The notes beneath the pieces are model-generated. The model worked only from the letters and a program-made list of their open reading frames with translations, was not told where the DNA came from and searched no databases. Both the position numbers and the translations under genes were made by a program. Positions 31,873-40,785 of a stretch of 45,454 nucleotides of DNA are shown here, one piece after another (the first letter of the stretch is position 1; each line of letters opens with the position of its first letter). The stretch comes from Nitrospirales bacterium (GTDB lineage: Bacteria; Nitrospirota; Nitrospiria; Nitrospirales; UBA8639). The stretch spans positions 1 to 45,454 of the forward strand of contig JAAXIB010000053.1 in the NCBI GenBank assembly GCA_012270585.1, given 5' to 3'.

Positions 31873-34800
31873 GAGAGGGAAGGGGTTATGGTTTCCTCCG
31901 GTGAAGCACCCAACATGCCATTCAACATCGTCGTCAGGACGGACACAACAGTCGGCCAATCATCGAGGTCCATGGTAATGGCAAAGGAGACCGGCGAGAG
32001 GAATTGCAGGCGACCTTCGGAATAGTGCATTAACCAATCGAGGCTCTCTTGAGCAATCGCGGCGGCGGGAGCAAAAGTCACGGTCACGTTGCCATTCGCG
32101 GCTTCCAGCGACTCCACTTTCAGCTTCTTGGCGAGCAGGCGAATTTGCATCACTTCAAACAACTGCTCCACCGGTTCGGGCGGTGTCCCGTACCGGTCCT
32201 GCGTCTCCTCATGCAGCAGCGCGAGGTCGCCGACCTTCTGGCTGGCCGAGAGCCGTTTATACAAGGACAAGCGTTGATGGCCGTCCTCGACGTAGTCGTC
32301 GGGGATAAAGGCCGACACGGGAACATGCAACGTCGGATCGATCTCTTCTTCAACGGGTTCGCCTTTCCGCTGTTGCACGGCTTGTTCCACCATCTGCATA
32401 TACAGATCAAATCCCACCGCGGCAATGTTGCCGGATTGTTGTTTGCCCAAAAGGTTGCCGGCGCCTCGAATTTCGAGGTCGGCGGCGGCAATGCGAAACC
32501 CTGAGCCCAAATCCGCAAATTCCTGAATGGCCAGGAGCCGTCGTTGGGCATCGGTGCCCAGGATCTCTTCGTTGGGGAAAAAGAAATACGCATAGGCTTG
32601 GTCGCCGGCCCGGCCCACTCGCCCGCGCAGTTGATAGAGTTGTGCCAGGCCGAACAGATCCGCCCGATCCACCAGGATGGTGTTGGCGCGCGGAACGTCC
32701 AACCCCGATTGAATAATCGAGGTCGCCAGCAGGAGATCCGCCTCGCCATGAAAGAACTTCAACATGACGCCTTCGAGCACGTGTTCGTTCATCTGTCCAT
32801 GGGCCATGACCAGCCGGGCTTCGGGCACGAGTTCCCTAAGCCAAGCGGCCGTGTGCTCGATGGTTTCGACCCGGTTATGCACGTAAAAGACCTGCCCCTG
32901 TCTCGCCAGCTCCCGGCGGATCGCGTCGCGGATCAGATGGGAATTGAATCGGACGACCTGAGTGCGGATGGCCAGGCGTCCTGGTGGGGGCGTGTCGATG
33001 ACCGACAGGTCCCGGACCCCGGAAAAGGCCATTTGCAGCGTGCGCGGGATGGGAGTTGCCGTGAGCGTCAACACGTCGACTTGCGTGCGAAGTTGTTTCA
33101 GTCGTTCTTTATGGCGAACCCCGAACCACTGCTCTTCGTCGATAATGACCAGTCCCAGGTCTTTGAACCGCACGTTTTTGTGAAGAAGCCGGTGAGTGCC
33201 GATGACGATATCCACGACGCCCGATGCGAGGTCGGACAACAACGCTTTGACCTCTTTGGGACTTTGAAACCGCGAGAGTGTCCCCACGCGGATGGGAAAC
33301 GGCGCGAAACGGCGCGTAAACGTTTCCGAATGCTGTTGCGCCAGGAGGGTGGTGGGGACGAGCACCGCCACCTGCCGGTTATCTTGGACGGCCTGGAACG
33401 CCGCCCGCATCGCCACTTCGGTTTTTCCATACCCCACGTCCCCGCACACCAGCCGGTCCATGGGTTTGGGCAGCCGGAGGTCCCGTTGAATATCTTCGAT
33501 GGCTTTGAGTTGGTCGGGGGTTTCGTCATAATCGAACGCCGCATCGAATTCATGGGACAAGGTGCCGTCCTCCTGGTACGGTTGGCGAGTGACGACTTCC
33601 CGGTCGGCGTACAACTCGACGAGTTCGTCGGTCATATCTTCAATGGCTTTTTTGACGCGCGCCTTGGTCCTGGCCCAGGCCGTGCCCCCTAATTTATCGA
33701 GAGTCGGGGCCACATGATCGCTGCCCCGATATTTCTGGACCTGGTTCAACCGGTCGAGGGGGACGTAAAGGGTATCCCGTCCGGAAAATTCCAGGATGAG
33801 GTAGTCGCTTTCAAAGCCTTGCACGGACAAGCGCCGAAGCCCCTTGTACCGGCTGATCCCATGTTGCACGTGGACCACGTAATCCCCGACGTTCAAATCA
33901 TCCAACGAGGACAGGAAGGTCGCGGTCTTGCTTTTGGGCTGGGGACGATGTCGGGCAATCTTGGCGAATAAATCTTCTTCGGTGACCACCGTGAACGGAA
34001 ACGACGGCACCACAAACCCTGACGAAAGAAACCCTTGCAGAATATAGAACGGCGTTCGAGGATGGAGTGCTTGAGGGAAGGGGTTCTGTTCGGTCGTGGG
34101 GGCGTGGTGTTCGGCAAACAACCCCGACAATCGTCCGACTTGTCCGGAGGATCGAACCACGACCACGACCGGGCCTTCACGGCGCAGCCGTTCCAGGATC
34201 GCCAGGGTATCGGTAAAGGACGTTCCGCGGAGCCCCAACCCCACGCTCCTGGCCGACTGGAAAGGAAGGGAGATGACCGGCTCCCATGAGCCTTCAACGG
34301 GTGCGACGACGTCAAAAGCCAGGGATGGACCAGGCAGGAGTTCATCCCAGCTCGCGGACTGTTGAGAAGGATCGGGATACGGAGCCCCGGTACCCGTTGC
34401 GTCGTGTTCCTCCCATGCCGCCCGCAGCCGTTCCTCCCACTCCCGTGCCTGCCGGGCCAGGGTGACGGGACGATCCATGACCACAAAAGGCGAAGCCGGA
34501 AAGTAATCCAAAAGGGTGGCCATGGACGGATACATGTCCGGCAATCGCCATTCGGCATCCAGCGGGATCTCGGAAAGCGCAGCGTCGCCTTCGTCGGGCG
34601 GGAGCAGGTATTCCCGGGCAGGAAGCAGAACCGCGGAGAGAACGGATTCAGTGGATTCTTGCGTGCCCGGATCGAACCGGCGGGTGGACTCGACGGTATC
34701 GCCCAAAAATTCGATCCGGTAGGGTTCGGTCGTACCGGTGGAAAAGATATCCACGATGCCGCCGCGAATACTGAATTCCCCGGGAATGTCCACCACGGAA

Positions 34801-35354
34801 ACTCGTCGATACCCGGTCCGCAGCAAATAGCGGAGTAACGATTCCCGTTCAATCACACTGCCCACTTTGAGGGTTAAACACGATCCGGCGAAAACGGATT
34901 GCGGGACCAGGTACTGGGCCGCGGCGTGCGGCGTCGTGATGACCACCGTGGGGCGATGGGTTTGAAGGCAAAACAAGGTCCGCATTCGTTGTGTCACGAG
35001 ATCGATGGACGGAGTCCCGGCTTCATAGGGGGCCTGGCCCCGGTCCGGGAAAAACGCCAGGGATTCTGCGGGGAGGTTGAAGAAATCAAAGAAAAACGCC
35101 AGGTCCCGGCATAACGATTCCGCCTCTTCCCGGGTCGGCACCAGAATAAGCCAGTTGTGGGGAATGATTCCCTGGAACAGTCGAGTAGAGGCTGGCGCCT
35201 CGTCACGCTGCTCCGTCGTCCTCAACAGGCTGAGGATGAACGCGAGGCCGGGACCGTGTGGCCCAAGCACCAGGGGTTGAGCCCCGGGAGTGGTCAAAGC
35301 CTCAAACAGGGGCCCCAGCATTTGCTCGCAGGATTCCTGGAACGGGTTGTGCAT
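31869..35354 (-). CDS. mfd: transcription-repair coupling factor Mfd
   Basis: An 1161-residue Mfd, normal in length. It has the UvrB-homology N-terminus, the RNA-polymerase-interaction segment GDYVVHVQHGISRYKGLRRL, Walker A GDVGYGKTE, DEEQ box IIDEEQWFGV, TATPIPRTLQMA, and motif VI ITYQLRGRVGRA-like QLYQLRGRVGRAGDQAYA. It removes stalled RNA polymerase and recruits UvrA to lesions. The stop overlaps the start of the SurA-like gene, so both are in one transcript. A REP palindrome lies just upstream. Confidence 0.97.
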   Translation of the reverse strand: MHNPFQESCEQMLGPLFEALTTPGAQPLVLGPHGPGLAFILSLLRTTEQRDEAPASTRLFQGIIPHNWLILVPTREEAESLCRDLAFFFDFFNLPAESLAFFPDRGQAPYEAGTPSIDLVTQRMRTLFCLQTHRPTVVITTPHAAAQYLVPQSVFAGSCLTLKVGSVIERESLLRYLLRTGYRRVSVVDIPGEFSIRGGIVDIFSTGTTEPYRIEFLGDTVESTRRFDPGTQESTESVLSAVLLPAREYLLPPDEGDAALSEIPLDAEWRLPDMYPSMATLLDYFPASPFVVMDRPVTLARQAREWEERLRAAWEEHDATGTGAPYPDPSQQSASWDELLPGPSLAFDVVAPVEGSWEPVISLPFQSARSVGLGLRGTSFTDTLAILERLRREGPVVVVVRSSGQVGRLSGLFAEHHAPTTEQNPFPQALHPRTPFYILQGFLSSGFVVPSFPFTVVTEEDLFAKIARHRPQPKSKTATFLSSLDDLNVGDYVVHVQHGISRYKGLRRLSVQGFESDYLILEFSGRDTLYVPLDRLNQVQKYRGSDHVAPTLDKLGGTAWARTKARVKKAIEDMTDELVELYADREVVTRQPYQEDGTLSHEFDAAFDYDETPDQLKAIEDIQRDLRLPKPMDRLVCGDVGYGKTEVAMRAAFQAVQDNRQVAVLVPTTLLAQQHSETFTRRFAPFPIRVGTLSRFQSPKEVKALLSDLASGVVDIVIGTHRLLHKNVRFKDLGLVIIDEEQWFGVRHKERLKQLRTQVDVLTLTATPIPRTLQMAFSGVRDLSVIDTPPPGRLAIRTQVVRFNSHLIRDAIRRELARQGQVFYVHNRVETIEHTAAWLRELVPEARLVMAHGQMNEHVLEGVMLKFFHGEADLLLATSIIQSGLDVPRANTILVDRADLFGLAQLYQLRGRVGRAGDQAYAYFFFPNEEILGTDAQRRLLAIQEFADLGSGFRIAAADLEIRGAGNLLGKQQSGNIAAVGFDLYMQMVEQAVQQRKGEPVEEEIDPTLHVPVSAFIPDDYVEDGHQRLSLYKRLSASQKVGDLALLHEETQDRYGTPPEPVEQLFEVMQIRLLAKKLKVESLEAANGNVTVTFAPAAAIAQESLDWLMHYSEGRLQFLSPVSFAITMDLDDWPTVVSVLTTMLNGMLGASPEETITPSLS

Positions 35355-35380
35355 TCTCTAACCACTCACGCTAACCTAGA

Positions 35381-35457
35381 ACCCTCTCCCCACCGTGGGA
35401 GAGGGCAGGGTGAGGAGGGACCGACCGTAGGTCGGGTTAGCGTAGCGTAACCCGACA
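35381..35457. repeat. two palindromic repeats upstream of mfd
   Basis: A 'ccctctccc...gggagaggg cagggtgagg' REP unit (35381-35414) is followed by an inverted repeat gtcgggtta ... taacccgac (about 35432-35457) with perfect 9-base arms. Both are dispersed-repeat types; they lie between rfaE2 and mfd. Confidence 0.75.
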
Positions 35458-35499
35458 GCTAAGCCAGAGCCCTTCTCACGCGCTCAAGCCAAGCGCATT

Positions 35500-35991
35500 T
35501 CAATGTCCGGTCGGCTTCCGGATGCGTTCAATAATCCGACTCGTGGAAATCTCAGGCACAAGCGGAATGCTGACAACGGTGCCCCCTCGGGCCTCCACAC
35601 TTGACCGTCCGACGATCTGATCGATTGGCCAATCTCCGCCTTTCACCAGGACGTCGGGTTGTATCGTTTCAATCAGGCGCAGCGGATCGGGTTCCTCGAA
35701 CTTGACGACGTAGTCCACGCACGACAGCGCGCTCAGGACTTCCATCCGGTGCTCATCCGGCATAACGGGCCGGCCAGGTCCCTTTTGCAGAAGTCGGACC
35801 GAGGCATCGCTGTTGACGCCCACGACCAACAGGTCCCCCAACGCTCGTGCCACTTGGAGATACCGGATATGCCCGACGTGAAGCAAGTCGAAGCAGCCGT
35901 TCGTAAACACCACACGGGCGCCTTGTTCTCTTTGCCGAGTCAGAAGGAGAAGAAGTTCTTGTACCGTGACGATGTGCGTACCCAAAATCAA
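35500..35991 (-). CDS. rfaE2: D-glycero-beta-D-manno-heptose 1-phosphate adenylyltransferase
   Basis: A 163-residue nucleotidyltransferase equal to the C-terminal domain of HldE. The nucleotide-binding motif is [17 protein letters not shown] (HxGH), and other family segments are [19 protein letters not shown] and [29 protein letters not shown]. It makes ADP-heptose for the lipopolysaccharide inner core, so the host is Gram-negative. It is a stand-alone form (rfaE domain II), so a separate heptose kinase must be encoded elsewhere. Confidence 0.95.
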   Translation of the reverse strand: MILGTHIVTVQELLLLLTRQREQGARVVFTNGCFDLLHVGHIRYLQVARALGDLLVVGVNSDASVRLLQKGPGRPVMPDEHRMEVLSALSCVDYVVKFEEPDPLRLIETIQPDVLVKGGDWPIDQIVGRSSVEARGGTVVSIPLVPEISTSRIIERIRKPTGH

Positions 35992-36168
35992 CCAGACCGT
36001 CCGTTTGGCTTAGACAGTCTATGATACCCCGTCTCCTGCCAAAATCCTAGCCAGGATCTTGCCCGGCCCTCCCTTGCCTGTGCCACGCCCTCCCAACCCA
36101 CAACTCCTTCGCCCCTGGCGGGAGAAGGCCGGGATGAGGGGGGCTCCCTTCTTGCCCCTTTTGCCTAT

Positions 36169-36387
36169 TTGCCGGCAAACAGTTTCCCATCACTGCCCTT
36201 TGGGGAAGTGCGGCACCGCATCGTCGCCAAGGTTGATAAACTGATGGTGCTGTGTGACCGATTGGAGGCGAGTCTTGTCGCGAGTGATGAAACGTGGGGA
36301 TGGCTGCTCCACGCCCTTCTGCACGAGGCGCTGGAGCCGACAACAACCGCTCCTGCGGTGAGTGAATCTAAATCAAGAGTTCTCTAA
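36169..36387 (+). pseudogene. 3' fragment of a type I restriction specificity gene (hsdS)
   Basis: The plus-strand frame reads LPFGEVRHRIVAKVDKLMVL, CDRLEASLVASDETWGWLLH, ALLHEALEPTTTA, which matches the conserved C-terminal coiled-coil end of HsdS (QhRIVAKVdeLMaLCDrLEasL...LLdALLaEAL). The N-terminal target domains and any hsdM/hsdR are absent. It abuts the CBASS effector tail to tail. The remainder of 35992-36168 contains only a REP-like sequence near 36100-36150. Confidence 0.85.
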
Positions 36388-37446
36388 CAATTGGTTCGTA
36401 CCGGCTTGCGGGTTCAGAAAGGAACACATTCGCCACGTTTTCTCCCAATTTATCAAGTGCCGATTCCGCCATGCCGGGGAGTTCAGAGACTGCCTGTTTC
36501 CAATCATCCAATTGAATTTTGTCCTCGCGTGTTGGAGGGCTGGCTCTGATGATCTTATCCGCACCGATCAGGAGCCCGGCTTGGCCTAAAGCGTTGAGGG
36601 ACTGAAGTCGCATGGCTGCATAAATACTATCCCGCCATGTCCACATGCCACCACGTAGTATCTTCGGGTGGTCAACGACGTACGGATCATCTCCGCACCC
36701 CAGGCTCAGAATTCGCACGCGCTCGCGGGGCACGGAAAAGCAAGACAACGCATCAACGAGGGCTATCATGATCGGATTGTTCGCCCAGACTCCGCCGTCA
36801 ACGAACGTGTAGCCGCCGCTGTAGCAGCAGCGACCTTTGTCATCCGCTCGCTGGCATCCTTCAGAAAATCTGGATGATGAGGGGTTTTAAAGATGTAGAC
36901 CTCACCATAGCGACCCTCGAACGAGGGGATACACAGTCGCACCTGCGCCTCGCCGAATCTTCGGTCGCTGAGAGTGTCACGCAGAATCCGCATCAGCGCT
37001 TCTCGGTCGTAGCGAAACTTGAAATATCGGCAAGCGTTTCTCAATCGACGTTCCACCTCCCCGGCAGCTCCTCTTCGGATGGGTGGGAAGATTTCGCGCC
37101 CGCGATCAATATAGAGGTCGCGCAGGTCTGCTGCCTTCAAACCTGCGGCAAGGCCAATGGCAATGACTCCGCCGGTCGAGGTTCCGGCAATGAGGTCGAA
37201 GTATTGAGCCACCGAGACTCCTCCCAAATAGCGTACCTCCAAGCCTGCCAGGAATGTGGCTGGGTAGATTCCACGGATACCGCCGCCATCAATGGAAAGA
37301 ATACGAAAGTCCCGATCTTTTGGCCAAGGAAGTGGAACTTGGCGTCGATTGAGTGCACCGGATGATCGTCTCGGTGGATAGTTTCCACTACTGCTATATA
37401 TCACAATGCCTACTCGACTGGTCCATGCCGTCCACCGCCCGTCCAT
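36368..37446 (-). pseudogene. CBASS effector, patatin-like phospholipase (CapV-like), frame-disrupted
   Basis: First part: ILSIDGGGIRGIYPATFLAG (oxyanion loop) and the nucleophile elbow IAGTSTGG with Ser90, through KVAAATAAA. The second catalytic element VDGGVWANNPIMIALVDAL (dyad Asp) and ILSLGCGDDPYVVD lie in another frame. The shift is at about 36808-36830, and the PTYF-like segment usual between these blocks is missing, which suggests a small deletion. The two halves total about 359 codons, near CapV length. Patatins in CBASS degrade membrane phospholipid when activated by a cyclic dinucleotide. As written the protein would end before the dyad Asp, so it should be inactive unless the shift is an error or is recoded. 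Confidence 0.85.
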
Positions 37447-37856
37447 TCACCCGTCGCGAGCCAGCCTTCGTAACAAGCAAGCCAATCTATTGTCCAGGCA
37501 ACAATGGTCCGGGCGACCGCAAGGCCGGGATGCCACTCTCGGGCATCTGGATCATAAAGGCAAAGAATAGGCAGCTCAGGATGGACTTGATTCGGATAGT
37601 GGTGCGGAATAGGGTCGTCTGGATCTTCTGATCTTCGGCGGAGCAGAGGATCAATTACGGTTACTTGTGGAATGGGAGAGATATCGGATTTGTTGTAATT
37701 TTTCTCGCGCTGCAACAACACCTGAACCGTGTAGGTCTGGCACAGAGGACGAAGTACCCCTTCCCAAAGTACGAGCCAGCGGGTGCGTTGGAGAACCTTG
37801 AACATCGGCCAGTTCTTTCGCATCAGTTCGACTTGCTTCCATGTCGACAAGATCAT
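37410..37856 (-). CDS. E2-like protein of short type II CBASS
   Basis: A 148-residue protein between the cyclase and the patatin. It overlaps the cyclase stop (ATGA) and the patatin start. The pattern VTVIDPLLRRR, then IPHHYPN, ILCLYDPDAREW (Cys99 in LCLY), VAWTIDWLACYEGWLATGEW and GGGRH at the C-terminus matches stand-alone E2-like proteins that I recall from short type II CBASS operons, where the Cys forms a thioester and modifies the cyclase C-terminus. No E1 or JAB gene is present. The assignment rests on motif memory and operon position. Confidence 0.65.
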   Translation of the reverse strand: MILSTWKQVELMRKNWPMFKVLQRTRWLVLWEGVLRPLCQTYTVQVLLQREKNYNKSDISPIPQVTVIDPLLRRRSEDPDDPIPHHYPNQVHPELPILCLYDPDAREWHPGLAVARTIVAWTIDWLACYEGWLATGEWTGGGRHGPVE

Positions 37857-39108
37857 CGTTCCCTCTGTTCCGCCCCGTAGAAAGTATGCCTGGGCGTTGA
37901 TCGAGGGACAGATGGAGCCGCTATAACCGCCGCCGATGCAGGAATAAACAAGCTTCCCTTTTGAGGATCGTACTGGCTACGTCCGCTAACAATCTCATTT
38001 CCAATCCGTTCGTTGAATGCTCGGACTGCCTCCATTGCAGGCACTTCGCCGAACAGGCTCGCCATGATTTTCTGCATTTCTTCTAAATCGCACCCCGCAA
38101 CCAGCCGCTCAACCTTTTGCACGAGGGTTCCAAGATCTCTGATGAATAGCTCCTGATCCTGTCGCGTTCTGGCCAGCGGTCGGTCAGTACATCCTCTGTA
38201 CATACCGGATTGACAATATGAACGAGTCGGCCTTGGTTGTGGGCTTGCTGGAAAACGGAGAGCATATACTTCGCTTGGAGAAGCAACTCCTCGGATAAAC
38301 GGTCTGTATGGTTGGCTGCATCGGCCACAAGTTTCGCGATCATAATCGATGGTGGACGTCGTCCCGATCGTGTGTCATACTGCACGTTGCGCCACCGCTT
38401 CAGGAGTTGCAGCACGATGACGGCTTTCGATTTCCTTAACGGCGGCTCCTGTGGAGGAACGGAATCTCTGGCCGCCTCCGCCAATATGTGCAGTCGTTCA
38501 TATTCCTCGACGCGCTTCTCAAAGATGTCGGCAAAGGCATCGTCTGGCGGCGTGTTGTTCTTAAACCATTCAGCGAAACCATAAGGGTTTGCGATAAGTC
38601 GGCGGCTTGGCTCCTGTGGTGTGTCTGGTCGGTGGTGGAATATCCAACTTTGACGTTCCAGGGTGCCCTTCATGCGCAACGCTGGCGTAACGTCAAGGTG
38701 CATGTTGTCGTCGTAATCGACGGTGACACAGCGTGTTCTGCGCTTTGTTTTCGAGTAGTACCGGGACCCAGGCTCTCCGCGAATCGCCTCATACAGCAAG
38801 TCGAGGGATTCCCGTGGTGATACGTTGAGCGGCAGAGCAAGTTGAGCGACCACATCAACATCGAACTCATCGGTTTTCAGTTTCGAGGTGATGGTTGTAC
38901 CAATCGCCATTGACCCTTGCGGGTAGAATAACTCGACGCGATCTTTCAATGGGCTCTCGTCACGCTCGATCCAATCGTTGATTGTCTGGTAACGTTGCAC
39001 AGCTTTGTCATAGTCCGTTCGGCTGAGTTGAACACGGATTGCAACGTCGGCCAGTAGGATATCTGCAGGGTCAGTGAGGGGTGGTCGCAATGGATTTATC
39101 TTCGTCAT
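37853..39108 (-). pseudogene. CD-NTase (DncV-like cyclase) of CBASS, one frameshift near the C-terminus
   Basis: The catalytic half is intact: GSMAIGTTI (Gly65-Ser66), DEFDVDVV (Asp83, Asp85) and HLDV (Asp139), the three metal-binding Asp of DncV-type enzymes. The frame is good through HIVNPVCTEDVLTDRWPE. A -1 shift near 38170-38180 moves the rest (QDQELFIRDLGTLVQKVERL, AGCDLEEMQKIMASLFGE) to another frame, ending TPRHTFYGAEQRER. Both parts together give about 418 codons, a normal length. Without the shift the enzyme would lose its C-terminal helices and the Gly-containing tail that E2 would modify. It could be real decay or a sequencing indel. Confidence 0.85.
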
Positions 39109-39133
39109 TTGAGTCCTCCCGATTTAAATTTTA

Positions 39134-39172
39134 AGTTTACAAAATAAAATTTATCATGTATTTTTGTAAACT
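39134..39172. promoter_or_regulatory. 11-bp inverted repeat in the divergent CBASS / XRE-ImmA promoter
   Basis: Arms AGTTTACAAAA (39134-39144) and TTTTGTAAACT (39162-39172) are exact reverse complements with a 17-base spacer in an AT-rich 85-base gap between the CBASS cyclase and the xre-immA gene. Size and place fit an operator for the XRE-family regulator starting at 39194; autoregulation and control of CBASS are inferences. Confidence 0.7.
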
Positions 39173-39193
39173 ATCAATATAGAGGGAAAATCA

Positions 39194-40276
39194 ATGATAG
39201 GAAAAAGGGTTAAGCTGGCTCGCTCTGCATCAGGTCTTTCTCTTAGAGATTTGGAAGAGAGAATTGGAAACCGTGTCACGGCTCAGGCAATCGGGAAGTA
39301 CGAGCGCGACGAATCGATGCCCGGTTCCGATGTCTTGATCGCGCTTGCCGATGCGCTTGATGTCTCAGTGGACTATCTGGTCGGCGACCAGGAAATAGTC
39401 CTCGAAGCAGTGGAGTTCAGGAAGAAGACGATCACGAGCAGACGGGAGGAATCCCAAGTTGAGGCCAAGGTCCTGCACTTTCTGGAGCGTTACCTCATGG
39501 TCGAGGAATTGCTCCAGCTTCCGAGTGTCGAATGGCACAGTCCGCGTGAGGCACCCTACCCCGTGCATGCCGTTTCGGAGGCCGACCACGCCGCCCGAAG
39601 CCTTCGGGATCATTGGGGCCTTGGCAACGACCCGATCCCAAACCTCGTCGAGTTGCTGGAGGAGCAGGGGATCAAAGTTCTTGCCGTCGATCTGACGAAT
39701 ATCGATGGCCTGACGGCTCGCGTCCATCGGGCAGGAAAAGCCACAGTGCCCGTCATTGTGGTGAACCGCAAGGAATGGGGAGAGCGTCAACGCTTTACAC
39801 TGGCCCATGAGCTTGGACACTTGGTTATGGACGTGGCGGCCAAAGTGGACGAGGAGAAGGCCACACATCGCTTCGCCGGCGCCTTCCTGATGCCTGCCGA
39901 GGCTCTGTGGGCAGAGATCGGTAAACACCGCAGGGCGATCGGTTGGGAAGAGCTTTTCGCGTTGAAGCAACTCTTTGGCTCGAGTGTTCAGGCGATCACG
40001 TATCGCTGCAAAGATCTTGGCATTTTCAGTGCGGCCACGTTCCGGCGGCTGTTCAATGACTTCAATCGGTTCGGGTGGCGCAGTCCACCATACGAAGAGC
40101 CATACGCCAGAAAAGGCGAGGAGCCGAAGCGTTTCGAGCGTCTCACGTTCCGTGCTCTTGCTGAGAGAGCCATTTCCGAAGCCAAGGCGGCGGAATTGCT
40201 CGGCATTTCGGTGCAGGAGCTAAATCGGCGGATGGAAGAACCGCCGGCTGATGAACACAAGGGGGCTGGGACCTGA
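39194..40276 (+). CDS. XRE-family HTH / ImmA-IrrE metallopeptidase fusion
   Basis: A 360-residue protein. Residues 4-62 are an XRE HTH (GKRVKLARSASGLSLRDLEE, KYERDESMPGSDVLIALADA). The middle is an ImmA/IrrE peptidase domain with the zinc motif HELGH (205-209) in RFTLAHELGHLVMD and FAGAFLMPAEAL. The C-terminal part (RALAERAISEAKAAELLGIS) holds another short helix-turn-helix-like region. A GAGGG ribosome site is 7 bases upstream. It is divergent from CBASS across an 11-bp inverted repeat and 5 bases from a PIN gene. It could be the antitoxin of that PIN protein, or a fused equivalent of the CapH (HTH) and CapP (peptidase) regulators known from other CBASS loci. Confidence 0.88.
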   Translation: MIGKRVKLARSASGLSLRDLEERIGNRVTAQAIGKYERDESMPGSDVLIALADALDVSVDYLVGDQEIVLEAVEFRKKTITSRREESQVEAKVLHFLERYLMVEELLQLPSVEWHSPREAPYPVHAVSEADHAARSLRDHWGLGNDPIPNLVELLEEQGIKVLAVDLTNIDGLTARVHRAGKATVPVIVVNRKEWGERQRFTLAHELGHLVMDVAAKVDEEKATHRFAGAFLMPAEALWAEIGKHRRAIGWEELFALKQLFGSSVQAITYRCKDLGIFSAATFRRLFNDFNRFGWRSPPYEEPYARKGEEPKRFERLTFRALAERAISEAKAAELLGISVQELNRRMEEPPADEHKGAGT

Positions 40277-40281
40277 GTCGC

Positions 40282-40785
40282 ATGCAGCAGGTACTGGTCT
40301 CCGACACCTCTGTTCTGATTGATCTCAGACGTGGATCCCTGCTGGAAGCCAGCTTCTGCTTGGCGTTCCGATTCGTCGTCCCTGACCTGCTCTACGAGCG
40401 CGAATTGAAGAACTGGGGTGGAGAGGACTTGATACGATTAGGCCTCGTCGTCGAGCAATTGGATGGCGACGGTGTAAGCCTAGCCTTGGCCTACCGGAAG
40501 CGAATGCCCGCCCTTTCGCTTCCCGATTGCTTCGCCCTCGCCCTCGCGCAAATCCGTTCTTGGATCCTGTTGAGCGGTGACAGTGCGCTCAGTCAACTTG
40601 CGAGCGATGAGATGGTCGAGTACCACGGCGTGCTCTGGCTTCTCGACAAAATGCACGATGCTGCCGTGGTGAGCATCCGAGAACTGTACGACGGTTTGAC
40701 CGCTATTGCGGAGCATCCACGCTGCCGTCTTCCAAAGCCCGAAATCCGTCGCCGTTTGGCCTGCTACAACGACCGTCTGCGTTAG
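40282..40785 (+). CDS. PIN-domain protein, probable toxin
   Basis: A 167-residue PIN-fold protein: VSDTSVLIDLRRGSL (Asp8), the acidic ER-E segment near 39-41, SLPDCFALALAQ (Asp82) and LLSGDSALSQLA (Asp100) give the expected acidic quartet of a Mg-dependent RNase. It starts 5 bases after the XRE-ImmA stop, so the two form an operon. It resembles the stand-alone PIN proteins that pair with HTH-ImmA antitoxins. The C-terminal helical extension (about 120-167) is unassigned. Confidence 0.82.
   Translation: MQQVLVSDTSVLIDLRRGSLLEASFCLAFRFVVPDLLYERELKNWGGEDLIRLGLVVEQLDGDGVSLALAYRKRMPALSLPDCFALALAQIRSWILLSGDSALSQLASDEMVEYHGVLWLLDKMHDAAVVSIRELYDGLTAIAEHPRCRLPKPEIRRRLACYNDRLR

Noticed and set aside
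32544-33692. 382-codon plus-strand frame opposite mfd
   Set aside because: Antisense of the Mfd helicase domain; composition typical of a shadow frame.
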